Of a DNA stretch of 16,765 nt, positions 6,510 through 12,621 are shown piece after piece. The notes beneath the pieces were generated by a model that saw nothing but the letters and a program-made list of their open reading frames with translations, did not search any database and was not told the DNA's origin. This DNA comes from Methanoregula sp. Lineage in GTDB: Archaea; Halobacteriota; Methanomicrobia; Methanomicrobiales; Methanospirillaceae. The stretch is taken from assembly GCA_028711405.1 (NCBI GenBank), contig JAQTSH010000011.1, positions 1-16,765 on the forward strand, in the 5' to 3' direction. The position numbers were made by a program, and so were the translations under genes. Position 1 is the stretch's first letter. Every line of letters starts with the position of its first letter.

Positions 6510-7802
6510 TCACCTGAACCATGTCTTTAACCATTTTGCCTGCATCTGATTTATATCGAGATCTTTTAATCCATTCAGTCGGGGATCTTTTAACACGACG
6601 TCACGGATCTTTCCGGCATTGGCATCGAACCACATCTCTTTTGTCCGTCCGTACCTGCCGCGGCTCACGACCCGTGTGTTGATGACACCGAGCATGTTCA
6701 GCTCGGAGACGAGGTCGGTGATGCGGCGATGGGTGAGGATATCCAGTTCAATGGTCGGTGCAATGTCCTGGTAAATACGTGAGACGTCCCCACTCGTAAA
6801 GATATTCTGACCCATCTGTTCCAGGATCAGCATGGAGAAGAGGATCAGCTTGCTCTGCGTGGGGAGCGTCGCGATACATTCGATCATACTGTCTGTCTCG
6901 ATCTTCGCCTGGGCGGATTTGACGTGCTCCTCGGTAACTTGCGTGGATTCGTCCCGGTCCGCGAGCTCACCTGAGATCCTGAGCAGGTCGAGTGCCCGCC
7001 GGGCGTCGCCATGTTCCTGTGCGGCAAGCGCAGAGCAGAGCGGGATGACACCGTCCGCGATGGCACCATCTACAAACGCAGCGGTGGCGCGCTGGGTGAG
7101 GATGTCCACGAGCTGAGGTGCATTGTACGGTGGGAAGACAATCTCTTCTTCGGAGAGAGAAGAGAGAACCCGTGGGTCAAGGAAGTCCTTGAAACTGAGA
7201 TCGTTGGAAATGCCGATGATACTGACCTTGGACTTGACGAGGTCCGAGTTGATCCGGGTGAGATTGTAGAGCGTGTCATCGCCGCTCTTCTTAACGAGTT
7301 TGTCGATCTCATCGAGCACAATAACAAGCACCCCGCCACCGGCTTCGAGCTGGTTTTTCAGCTCTGCATAGACCTGGTCAGTGGGCCACCCGGTCATGGG
7401 AATGTGTGTCCGGGTCTTGTCACTTGCGACTGCATCCACGTCGACGATACATTTTGCAATCTGTGCCAGGACCCGGTATTGGGTATCGATCACTTCACAG
7501 TTTAAGTGAACAATCCGGCAGAGGGTGCCCATCGTGCTGCTCGCCTTCTCAAGCTCCGCGCCGACATACCGGACACTTGCTGTCTTTCCTGTCCCGGTTT
7601 TACCATAGATAAGAATGTTTGAGGGTGTCTCATTCCTGAGAGATGGGGCAAGGATGGAAGCGACATGATCGATCTGGGGTTTCCTGTGGGGCAGGATCTG
7701 GGGTCGATAGGAGTGCCGCAGGACTTCGCGGTCCCGGAATATCCGGTTGTTCGAGATGTATTTTAAAAACAACCCGGTAGATGGATCTTGTGGTTCTGGC
7801 AT
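6510..7802 (-). CDS. cdc6: Orc1/Cdc6 replication initiator
   Basis: Archaeal Orc1/Cdc6 binds origin recognition boxes and loads the MCM helicase. The 430-residue protein is full length. It begins with a basic linker (FRDREVLRHSYRPQILPHRKPQI), then an AAA+ domain with Walker A GKTGTGKT at 67-74, Walker B VIVLDEID near 160-167, sensor 1 at GISN (about 197-200) and a sensor 2 region HGDARRALDLLR. The C-terminal winged helix (about 310-430) includes the paired basic stretch VVSRGRYGRTKEMWF, the DNA-contacting wing. Its start lies directly beside the A+T-rich gap with origin boxes, the usual place for the origin-linked initiator gene. It is the first gene of an operon with the Lrp regulator six bases downstream. 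Confidence 0.97.
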   Translation of the reverse strand: MPEPQDPSTGLFLKYISNNRIFRDREVLRHSYRPQILPHRKPQIDHVASILAPSLRNETPSNILIYGKTGTGKTASVRYVGAELEKASSTMGTLCRIVHLNCEVIDTQYRVLAQIAKCIVDVDAVASDKTRTHIPMTGWPTDQVYAELKNQLEAGGGVLVIVLDEIDKLVKKSGDDTLYNLTRINSDLVKSKVSIIGISNDLSFKDFLDPRVLSSLSEEEIVFPPYNAPQLVDILTQRATAAFVDGAIADGVIPLCSALAAQEHGDARRALDLLRISGELADRDESTQVTEEHVKSAQAKIETDSMIECIATLPTQSKLILFSMLILEQMGQNIFTSGDVSRIYQDIAPTIELDILTHRRITDLVSELNMLGVINTRVVSRGRYGRTKEMWFDANAGKIRDVVLKDPRLNGLKDLDINQMQAKWLKTWFR

Positions 7803-7863
7803 GGTGACACTGAAGAGTTGATTCTTAGTGAGATTAGATTAAAAAAGTGACTGGTTTATTCCC

Positions 7864-7871
7864 TTTATAAA
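7864..7871 (-). promoter_or_regulatory. TATA box of orc1/cdc6 beside origin box 1
   Basis: The octamer TTTATAAA lies 62-69 bases upstream of the orc1 ATG and directly touches the G-tract of origin box 1 (7872-7875). A second, weaker A+T box (TTTTTTAATC on the minus strand, near 7836-7846) is closer to the start and could give a nearly leaderless transcript. No Shine-Dalgarno is visible before the ATG. The contact suggests that initiator binding to the box would affect orc1 transcription. Confidence 0.5.
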
Positions 7872-7893
7872 CCCCTTTACTTCCAATGGAGAT
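7872..7893 (-). repeat. Origin recognition box 1 (ORB-like)
   Basis: On the minus strand it reads CTCCATTGGAAGTAAAGGGG, the pattern of a TCCA/TGGA dyad, a short purine linker and a G-tract seen in archaeal Orc1/Cdc6 boxes. It differs at only a few positions from box 3 in this window. Its G-tract points towards orc1. Confidence 0.75.
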
Positions 7894-8113
7894 CGTGTAT
7901 TTTGAGGATTATTTAGGATTTCGCGGCTAAACGCAACTATTTAAAAAATAATATTTCAAATAGATTTTAAATGGCTGTTTAGAGACTTTCACATAGATAG
8001 CGTAAACAATTTGCGACAAATAAAAAAACGCCCTGATTTCTAACAAGAGGCAAACAAAATCAGAGCTTATGGATCTAAGCAACTTTATCCAGGAATATCT
8101 TAATGATAAGGAT

Positions 8114-8131
8114 GTAGGATGAAAATCCTAC
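8114..8131 (+). other. Perfect 7-bp stem with GAAA tetraloop
   Basis: GTAGGAT (8114-8120) and ATCCTAC (8125-8131) are exact complements around GAAA, a GNRA-type loop that is stable in RNA. It is the strongest of several consecutive hairpins between 8030 and 8290. Transcription of the region has not been shown; a weak TATA-like TTATAAAC lies at 8216-8223, downstream of it. Confidence 0.4.
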
Positions 8132-8183
8132 TTGTATTCTTCCTCAATAACCTTAAATCAGGTTACGTAATTAGGAATTACAG

Positions 8184-8285
8184 GCTGGGTCTTAACCGGA
8201 GAATGAGGGAGTTGCTTATAAACTCAGGACGAAAATATTCGCAATTCGAGGTTGTTTTATTATATTTATGAGGCTATGACCCAGC
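8184..8285. repeat. 8-bp inverted repeat enclosing further hairpins
   Basis: GCTGGGTC at 8184-8191 is exactly complementary to GACCCAGC at 8278-8285, 86 bases apart. These are among the few G+C-rich words in the region. Inside lie GAGTT/AACTC (8209-8225) and CGAA/TTCG (8230-8241). The layout would fold as a closing stem with internal hairpins if transcribed. Confidence 0.4.
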
Positions 8286-8320
8286 TCGATAACAGTTTTT
8301 ATTCATAAAAGATGGAAATG

Positions 8321-8347
8321 GGGGGACCCCTTTGTTTCGTGTGGAAA
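8321..8347 (-). repeat. Origin recognition box 2 (ORB-like)
   Basis: On the minus strand it reads TTTCCACACGAAACAAAGGGG followed by TCCCCC. The 13-base core GAAACAAAGGGGT is identical to box 3 in inverted orientation. The second half of the TCCA/TGGA dyad is degenerate here. With box 3 it flanks the most A+T-rich part of the region. Confidence 0.8.
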
Positions 8348-8508
8348 TAAAAAAATTATCAACAATGATAAAAATTTTTAAAAAAATCAGCTTACTCTAA
8401 TTTGACCAGTATACTATTTAATACAATCGAAAAAAATTGTCTGTTTCCTATCTTTTGGAAAAAGTCTGAATTCCAAAATTTAGGAAAGTCTTCCTCACAT
8501 TTTAAATT
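8348..8508. other. A+T-rich candidate duplex unwinding element
   Basis: The stretch between boxes 2 and 3 consists largely of A and T runs. It includes a TTATCA/TGATAA dyad (8356-8371), an ACAAT/ATTGT dyad (8423-8440) and a long imperfect dyad at 8444-8487. In characterised archaeal origins, easily melted DNA between inverted ORBs is where strands first separate. Confidence 0.6.
8444..8487. repeat. 17-position imperfect dyad inside the origin
   Basis: TTTCCTA (8444-8450) pairs with TAGGAAA (8481-8487), and TTTTGGAA (8453-8460) with TTCCAAAA (8471-8478), separated by one 2-base mismatch and a 10-base loop. Fifteen of seventeen positions pair. The TTCC/GGAA words echo the TCCA/TGGA part of the origin boxes. 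Confidence 0.55.
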
Positions 8509-8534
8509 CTCCAATGGAAACAAAGGGGTTCCCC
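8509..8534 (+). repeat. Origin recognition box 3 (ORB-like, best match)
   Basis: The plus strand reads CTCCAATGGAAACAAAGGGG followed by TTCCCC. It combines an intact TCCA-TGGA dyad, the AAACAAA linker and the G-tract, very close to published archaeal ORB patterns as I remember them. It is oriented opposite to boxes 1 and 2, with its G-tract pointing towards moaB. Confidence 0.82.
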
Positions 8535-8537
8535 ATT

Positions 8538-8545
8538 TTTATAAA
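8538..8545 (+). promoter_or_regulatory. TATA box of moaB beside origin box 3
   Basis: TTTATAAA, the same octamer as in front of orc1, lies about 60 bases before the moaB ATG and nine bases beyond the G-tract of box 3. The expected transcription start is near 8570, leaving a leader of roughly 35 bases. Confidence 0.5.
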
Positions 8546-8604
8546 AAATGAACGAAATGAACTTCTGCTAAACTTCGCAATACTATTAATCAGTAACTAA
8601 CCAC

Positions 8605-9105
8605 ATGTGGATCATCATGAAAGCGGAACATGTTCAACCCATCACAATTCAGGCAGCAATAATTACCGTCTCTACTACACGAACCCCTGAGACTGATACC
8701 AGTGGAAAGACCATAACCACACTTCTTAATGAAGCACGCATTCCCGTGCTGCATTATGCCATTGTTCCAGATCAGATTGAAGCCATCCGTGCTGAGGTGT
8801 ACCAGGCATTGAAGAGTACAAACTGTGTTATTTTAAATGGAGGAACCGGACTTACGCATGATGACTGCACAATTGAGGCAGTCATGCCACTCCTCGAAAA
8901 GAGGATCGATGGATTCGGGGAACTCTTCCGGCAAAAAAGTTATCTTGAGATTGGAACCTCAACTATGTTGTCCCGTGCCATCGCCGGGGTGTCGGGTGGG
9001 AAAGCCATCATCTGTATCCCCGGGTCAACACCCGCTGTTACCCTCGCAACAAAAGAACTGATCATCCCGGAGATCGCTCACATCCTCTCCCATGCCAACC
9101 GGTAA
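8605..9105 (+). CDS. moaB: Molybdenum cofactor biosynthesis protein, MoaB/MogA family
   Basis: MoaB/MogA proteins adenylate molybdopterin before metal insertion to form the molybdenum or tungsten cofactor, used for example in formate and formylmethanofuran dehydrogenases. The 166-residue protein has the domain's core: AAIITVSTTRT with the downstream DTSGKTI, the diagnostic NGGTGLTHDDCTIEA at 78-92, FRQKSYLEIGTSTMLSRAIAGVSGGKAIICIPGS through to about 141, then AVTLATKELIIPE. ATGs at 8605 and 8617 are both possible starts; neither has a clear Shine-Dalgarno. It is the first gene right of the origin and the only sure plus-strand gene. Its codons are more A+T rich than those of the genes further right. 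The 3' end overlaps a doubtful convergent ORF by 44 bases. Confidence 0.93.
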   Translation: MWIIMKAEHVQPITIQAAIITVSTTRTPETDTSGKTITTLLNEARIPVLHYAIVPDQIEAIRAEVYQALKSTNCVILNGGTGLTHDDCTIEAVMPLLEKRIDGFGELFRQKSYLEIGTSTMLSRAIAGVSGGKAIICIPGSTPAVTLATKELIIPEIAHILSHANR

Positions 9106-9493
9106 ATCCATCAACCATTGTTGTGGACATCGCACTATTCCTGGGTTCCAGTGACAATTCCATCATGAACACTTTTTTGATTGTTGCCTCAACTCTTTGT
9201 CCCATCCTTTTATCCCAAGGCAGTTTGTGAATTATCTCATCACGCTCTGCGTGGATATACACAGTTATATCGCACATGGGTTCACACCCAAAAATTCCCG
9301 TCCCGGATCGTTCCCGTCTCATAAAATCAGACAACAATTCCAAAATCCGTTTATGATCCTTGGGGGGTTCTACGCACTCAAAATTGTTTCCCGTTGATCC
9401 AGACTGTCGTGACAACCGACAAGCCTGGATTACGCAGGTCTCGCTCCTGACTCTCAGCGGGAAATCAAACATGTACCCTGTGGCTCGTCGCAT
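9062..9493 (-). CDS. Hypothetical protein, uncertain gene
   Basis: This frame encodes 143 residues from the ATG at 9493, which has GGAG nine bases upstream; a TTG at 9523 would add ten residues. I recognise no family. The middle reads like a real protein: VEPPKDHKRILELLSDFMRR, then DITVYIHAERDEIIHKLPW with alternating charged and hydrophobic residues, then an RVEATIKKVF helix. A TATA-like box lies upstream at 9538-9545. Doubts are the 44-base tail-to-tail overlap with moaB, Cys and Arg-rich parts of the N-terminus, and an atypical low-G+C codon choice. If it is not a gene, 9106-9580 is intergenic sequence with only the cgi121 terminator visible. Confidence 0.4.
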   Translation of the reverse strand: MRRATGYMFDFPLRVRSETCVIQACRLSRQSGSTGNNFECVEPPKDHKRILELLSDFMRRERSGTGIFGCEPMCDITVYIHAERDEIIHKLPWDKRMGQRVEATIKKVFMMELSLEPRNSAMSTTMVDGFTGWHGRGCERSPG

Positions 9494-9537
9494 GCTTCTA
9501 GTCTCCGGGTCCCCAGTCTCCAACCCCAGGGATCCCT

Positions 9538-9545
9538 CTATATCA
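9538..9545 (-). promoter_or_regulatory. TATA-like box before the hypothetical gene
   Basis: The minus strand reads TGATATAGAGG here, 45-52 bases upstream of the ATG at 9493. The spacing is right for an archaeal promoter, but the match is modest. Confidence 0.3.
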
Positions 9546-9553
9546 GCACAGTA

Positions 9554-9577
9554 CCGGGACGATCAAAACCCGTCCGG
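9554..9577 (-). terminator. Hairpin after cgi121
   Basis: Four bases past the cgi121 stop, CCGGACG and CGTCCCGG (minus strand) pair with one bulge around a loop containing TTTT. It is a plausible end of the hel308-cgi121 transcript. No long T-run follows. Confidence 0.35.
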
Positions 9578-9580
9578 CAC

Positions 9581-10102
9581 TCACTTGCTTACTTCAAGAA
9601 AAGCAACCCGTTCGAGCACGAGCGCAGGAATCCGCCCGGGTCCTGCAGCAGCACACTCTTCTTCCGTGATCCCAAACAACGCCATCAACCGGGTGGTCTT
9701 CTCTTCAGTCATCGACTCATCAATCCCGGGAACGAACGTGAGGTGCCGGGCAAGGTCATCCCAGATCCCGTCGCGTGCCGGGCAGCAACAGACATACAAC
9801 CGGTTCTCCCCGTTGTGAATACCGAATGTAGCAGCGACAGAACACTGGCGGGTGCCGGCAGCGTATAACAACGCCTCCATTTCAAATGAGTTGGAGATTG
9901 GGGTACCGGAATAGAACGATCGCCAGGCGAACCGGCATGCATGTTCTGCATGTGCCCGGCACGCCAGCTTCTCTGCATCAAAACAGACGATCCGGGTCTG
10001 ATGGCGATCGGCGATCTCCCGGATCTCGGCCAGCAGTGCCACCCGGTCATTTGTCGTGCTGACTGCGCACCGGCATTCGCAGGAATGGTGTGGTGACTCC
10101 AT
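9581..10102 (-). CDS. cgi121: KEOPS complex subunit Cgi121
   Basis: Cgi121 is the KEOPS subunit that binds Bud32 and the tRNA 3' end, helping Kae1 make the universal t6A37 modification. The 173-residue protein matches the family: a first strand and helix (DRVALLAEIREIADRH), then VCFDAEKLACRAHAEHACRFAWRSF, and the diagnostic core SNSFEMEALLYAAGTRQCSVAATFGIHNGENRLYVCC. The C-terminal helix pair follows (TRLMALFGITEEECAAA, RIPALVLERVAFLEV). GGAG lies about six bases before the ATG. It starts 29 bases after hel308, a neighbourhood I recall from other archaea. The N-terminus is unusually rich in His and Cys (residues 5-12, HHSCECRC), and further Cys occur at VCCCP. The other KEOPS genes are not in this window. 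Confidence 0.85.
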   Translation of the reverse strand: MESPHHSCECRCAVSTTNDRVALLAEIREIADRHQTRIVCFDAEKLACRAHAEHACRFAWRSFYSGTPISNSFEMEALLYAAGTRQCSVAATFGIHNGENRLYVCCCPARDGIWDDLARHLTFVPGIDESMTEEKTTRLMALFGITEEECAAAGPGRIPALVLERVAFLEVSK

Positions 10103-10131
10103 GGTATGCTCCGATTATTTTGTCCCAAAAA

Positions 10132-12342
10132 TTATGCCCCGAAATGAAAGAGTGTGGATTGTCCCCGGTTTGGATCGGGATACCCCTCATCCGCGGAGGT
10201 CTTCTGCGACATCTTCTCGAGCTGGGCAAAGATCTGGTCGCTGATGCCCTGCCCGAGAATTCGTGCCACCTCTTCCGGTGTGTGTTTCCTGATCTCATCC
10301 GGCGAGGTCATACCGTGGTTGAAGAGCCGGCGGGCACGCACCCTGCCGATCCCGCGCAGCCGGATGAGCGGCAGGAGCTCGCGCCGGATCCCGTGCTTCA
10401 TGCAGGTCTCACAGTCGCGGATCTCCGGATAGTGTCGTGAGGCACACATCCGCGCGAGCTCCGCACTCGCGTGCAGCAACCAGTTGATACTCTCAACCAT
10501 CCCGTAAATATCACCGGGTCCCACGGAATACCGCTCGCAGATCTTCGCATCGGTCAATTCATCGGTCCAGTCCGAGAGGAGCATCGCGGTCTTCAACGCC
10601 CGGAAATACGTCTCCACCTGTTTATCATAGGAATCCCCGTCGTCGTTTTGCGCCCGGTATAGGTCATCCTCGTTCGGGAAGTCGAGCCAGAGCTCATCGA
10701 TATGGTCTTCCATCATCCGCGTGAGCGTATCCGTATCCGAGTTCTTGACGTAGAGTTTGAGCATATCCGGTGTGCTACAAATCAGGTGGATCATGCCAAG
10801 GTCTGCATATTGCTCCACCGAGCGCATGGTCGATACGATCATCGCCGCGCTGCGTGGGTCGATATACAGCCGGGACACCATCGTCCCAAACGCAGTTGCC
10901 TCAAGGTGTTCTCCCACCTCGACGACAAGCTCCGCAGTGATGAGGAACTCAAGCGCTGCCGCGACCGCTTTGTGCACGAGTCGCCCGCCCCTGTGCTCAT
11001 GGACATAGAACGTCCGGTTCATAAACGCCGACAGTTCTTCTTTCGTACCGGCAAAACCTGATGCGACAAGCGAGAGGACATGGGTAAAGAGTGCGGTCGG
11101 AGCGGCGATATGGGAATGGACATCTTCCGGTGGCGCATCGATATAGCAGTCGAACAGCTCCTTGATCTGGCACTTCTCCTTTGCGATCAGCACCGCTTCG
11201 CCATAGGGATCGAGCCGGGGTCTGCCCGCCCGTCCCGCCATCTGGTGGTACTCACCCACCGGTATCGGTTGCATCCCCTCGCCGGCAGAGAACCGCAGGT
11301 AGTCCCGGATGATGACCCGCCGTGCGGGAAGGTTGAGCCCGGCAGCGAGCGTCGGGGTTGACGAGATGCACTTGATCGCCCCTTTCCGGAACCCTTCTTC
11401 GATCACCGACCGTTCATTCCGGCTCAAGCCTGCGTGATGGAACGCTGCACCTTTGGAAACGCAGTCCGCGAGCCGTTTTCCCATCTCCATCTCGGTACCC
11501 GCGTGAAGGTTCTTTGCATACATGGCAAGCGCAGGATCCTCGCTCTTTATCGCCGCCGCTGCCCGCTTCGCAAAGGCTTCGGCATTCCTCCGTGAGGAGA
11601 CAAAGACGAGACACTGCCCCCCTTCGGCGATCGTGTCGAGGCAGAGGTTGAGATCATCATAGTTCTTCGAGACCTGCGGCACCTGCCGTGTACCCTCCCG
11701 GAAATAGATCCGATCTGTGTAGAAGACCCCCGGTCGCAGGTCAACCGGGCGCCAGGTGCTCGTCACAAGTTCCGCATCCAGCCAGCCGGCAAGCACATTC
11801 GGGTTGCCGATCGTTGCGGAGAGCCCGATGATCTGCATCGCCGGGTTCCGGTGGCGCATCTTTGCGATCACCATCTCAAGCGTCGGACCGCGATCCGGGG
11901 AATCGACGAGATGCACCTCATCAACCACAAGCAGTGAGATATCCGGGATCCACCGTGCACCGTTCCGCAACAGCGAATCCACCTTCTCGCTCGTTGCAAC
12001 GATGATATCGTTTTTACCGAGATGATCGTCCCGCCGGTCCAGGTCTCCGGTCGAGATCCCGACCTGCACACCTTTATTCGTAAACTCTTCGTACTTCTCG
12101 CTCGCGAGCGCCCGTAAGGGGACGATATACAGGCACTTTCCCCCCCGTGCGATATGCGTGTGCATCGCCATCTCGGCAACGAGCGTCTTCCCGCTTGCCG
12201 TTGGGATTGCGACGAGCAGGTTTTTGTTGTTAAAGATGCCCTTCTCCACGCAGGCTGCCTGCGGCGGGTAGAGGTGGGTGATGCCCGTGTCGAGGTACCG
12301 CTGCTTCAGGCTTTCGGGGAGGGGGAGGTCTTTGACCTGCAT
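10132..12342 (-). CDS. hel308: ATP-dependent DNA helicase Hel308
   Basis: Hel308 is a superfamily 2 Ski2-like 3'-5' helicase that remodels stalled replication forks. From the ATG at 12342 it has 736 residues, normal for the family, starting MQVKDLPLPESLKQRY. Motifs in order are LYPPQAACVEKG (Q-motif region), Walker A AIPTASGKT at 45-53, DEVH at 141-144, GLSATIGN near 173-180, CLVFVSSRR, STPTLAAGLNLPARRVIIR (motif V) and QMAGRAGRPR (motif VI). Winged-helix and ratchet domains follow, then a helix-hairpin-helix (LIRLRGIGRVRARRLFNHG). The last residues QSTLFHFGA resemble a PCNA-interacting box. An in-frame ATG at 12477 would add 45 Pro/Gly/Ala-rich residues. Both ATGs have GGAG three bases upstream, and I prefer the shorter form by homology. 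A TATA box lies further up at 12596-12602. Confidence 0.96.
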   Translation of the reverse strand: MQVKDLPLPESLKQRYLDTGITHLYPPQAACVEKGIFNNKNLLVAIPTASGKTLVAEMAMHTHIARGGKCLYIVPLRALASEKYEEFTNKGVQVGISTGDLDRRDDHLGKNDIIVATSEKVDSLLRNGARWIPDISLLVVDEVHLVDSPDRGPTLEMVIAKMRHRNPAMQIIGLSATIGNPNVLAGWLDAELVTSTWRPVDLRPGVFYTDRIYFREGTRQVPQVSKNYDDLNLCLDTIAEGGQCLVFVSSRRNAEAFAKRAAAAIKSEDPALAMYAKNLHAGTEMEMGKRLADCVSKGAAFHHAGLSRNERSVIEEGFRKGAIKCISSTPTLAAGLNLPARRVIIRDYLRFSAGEGMQPIPVGEYHQMAGRAGRPRLDPYGEAVLIAKEKCQIKELFDCYIDAPPEDVHSHIAAPTALFTHVLSLVASGFAGTKEELSAFMNRTFYVHEHRGGRLVHKAVAAALEFLITAELVVEVGEHLEATAFGTMVSRLYIDPRSAAMIVSTMRSVEQYADLGMIHLICSTPDMLKLYVKNSDTDTLTRMMEDHIDELWLDFPNEDDLYRAQNDDGDSYDKQVETYFRALKTAMLLSDWTDELTDAKICERYSVGPGDIYGMVESINWLLHASAELARMCASRHYPEIRDCETCMKHGIRRELLPLIRLRGIGRVRARRLFNHGMTSPDEIRKHTPEEVARILGQGISDQIFAQLEKMSQKTSADEGYPDPNRGQSTLFHFGA

Positions 12343-12595
12343 GGGCTCCTTTTCGGGTGCCGACCCTGGACCTGCGGGTGAGCCCCCCGGTCCGGGAGCA
12401 TGTGTCCCTGCGTGCGGAGCCTTCTTTATCGATACCGGTGAATCCACCGCTTTTTGAGGATCTGGTCCTTGTCTCATGAACTCCTGCGTCTTTCCCCGGT
12501 CTCCTGTGTCAAAAAAGTGCAGGTATTCCTGGAATTCCGGGGTGGTATCGTGTGTTTCTCGTCTTAGTTTTTTCGGGTTTACCGTTGGAGGTGCT

Positions 12596-12602
12596 CTTTA
12601 TA
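12596..12602 (-). promoter_or_regulatory. TATA box upstream of hel308
   Basis: The minus strand reads GGGTATAAAGAGC, a strong TATA match just after the KH gene ends. The expected start near 12572 leaves a leader of about 95 bases to the ATG at 12477 and about 230 to that at 12342. The leader contains an open frame continuous with hel308 but without an ATG, GTG or TTG. Confidence 0.5.
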
Positions 12603-12621
12603 CCCTGAAGATCAAAAATTC

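Larger units (their letters stand above)
7803..8604. other. Putative chromosomal replication origin (oriC)
   Basis: This 802-base gene-free stretch between divergent orc1 and moaB is far richer in A+T than any gene around it and holds no credible ORF. It contains three origin-recognition-box-like elements (7872-7893, 8321-8347, 8509-8534), an A+T-rich stretch between the last two that would suit a duplex unwinding element, and many small inverted repeats. In archaea an origin commonly lies next to an orc1/cdc6 gene and is marked by such boxes. The prediction rests on this combination, not on any measurement. Confidence 0.85.

Noticed and set aside
8160..8290. tRNA or degenerate tRNA in the hairpin-rich region
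   Set aside because: No T-loop GTTCRANNC or acceptor-stem pairing in the right register can be found, although stems are present.
7803..8604. CRISPR array or iterons in the A+T-rich gap
   Set aside because: The only recurring units are the three origin boxes at irregular spacing and in both orientations; there are no regular spacers.
9145..9160. GTTCCAGTGACAATTC resembling the start of a Sulfolobus-type origin box
   Set aside because: No G-tract follows, the second half of the dyad is broken, and it lies outside the A+T-rich gap.
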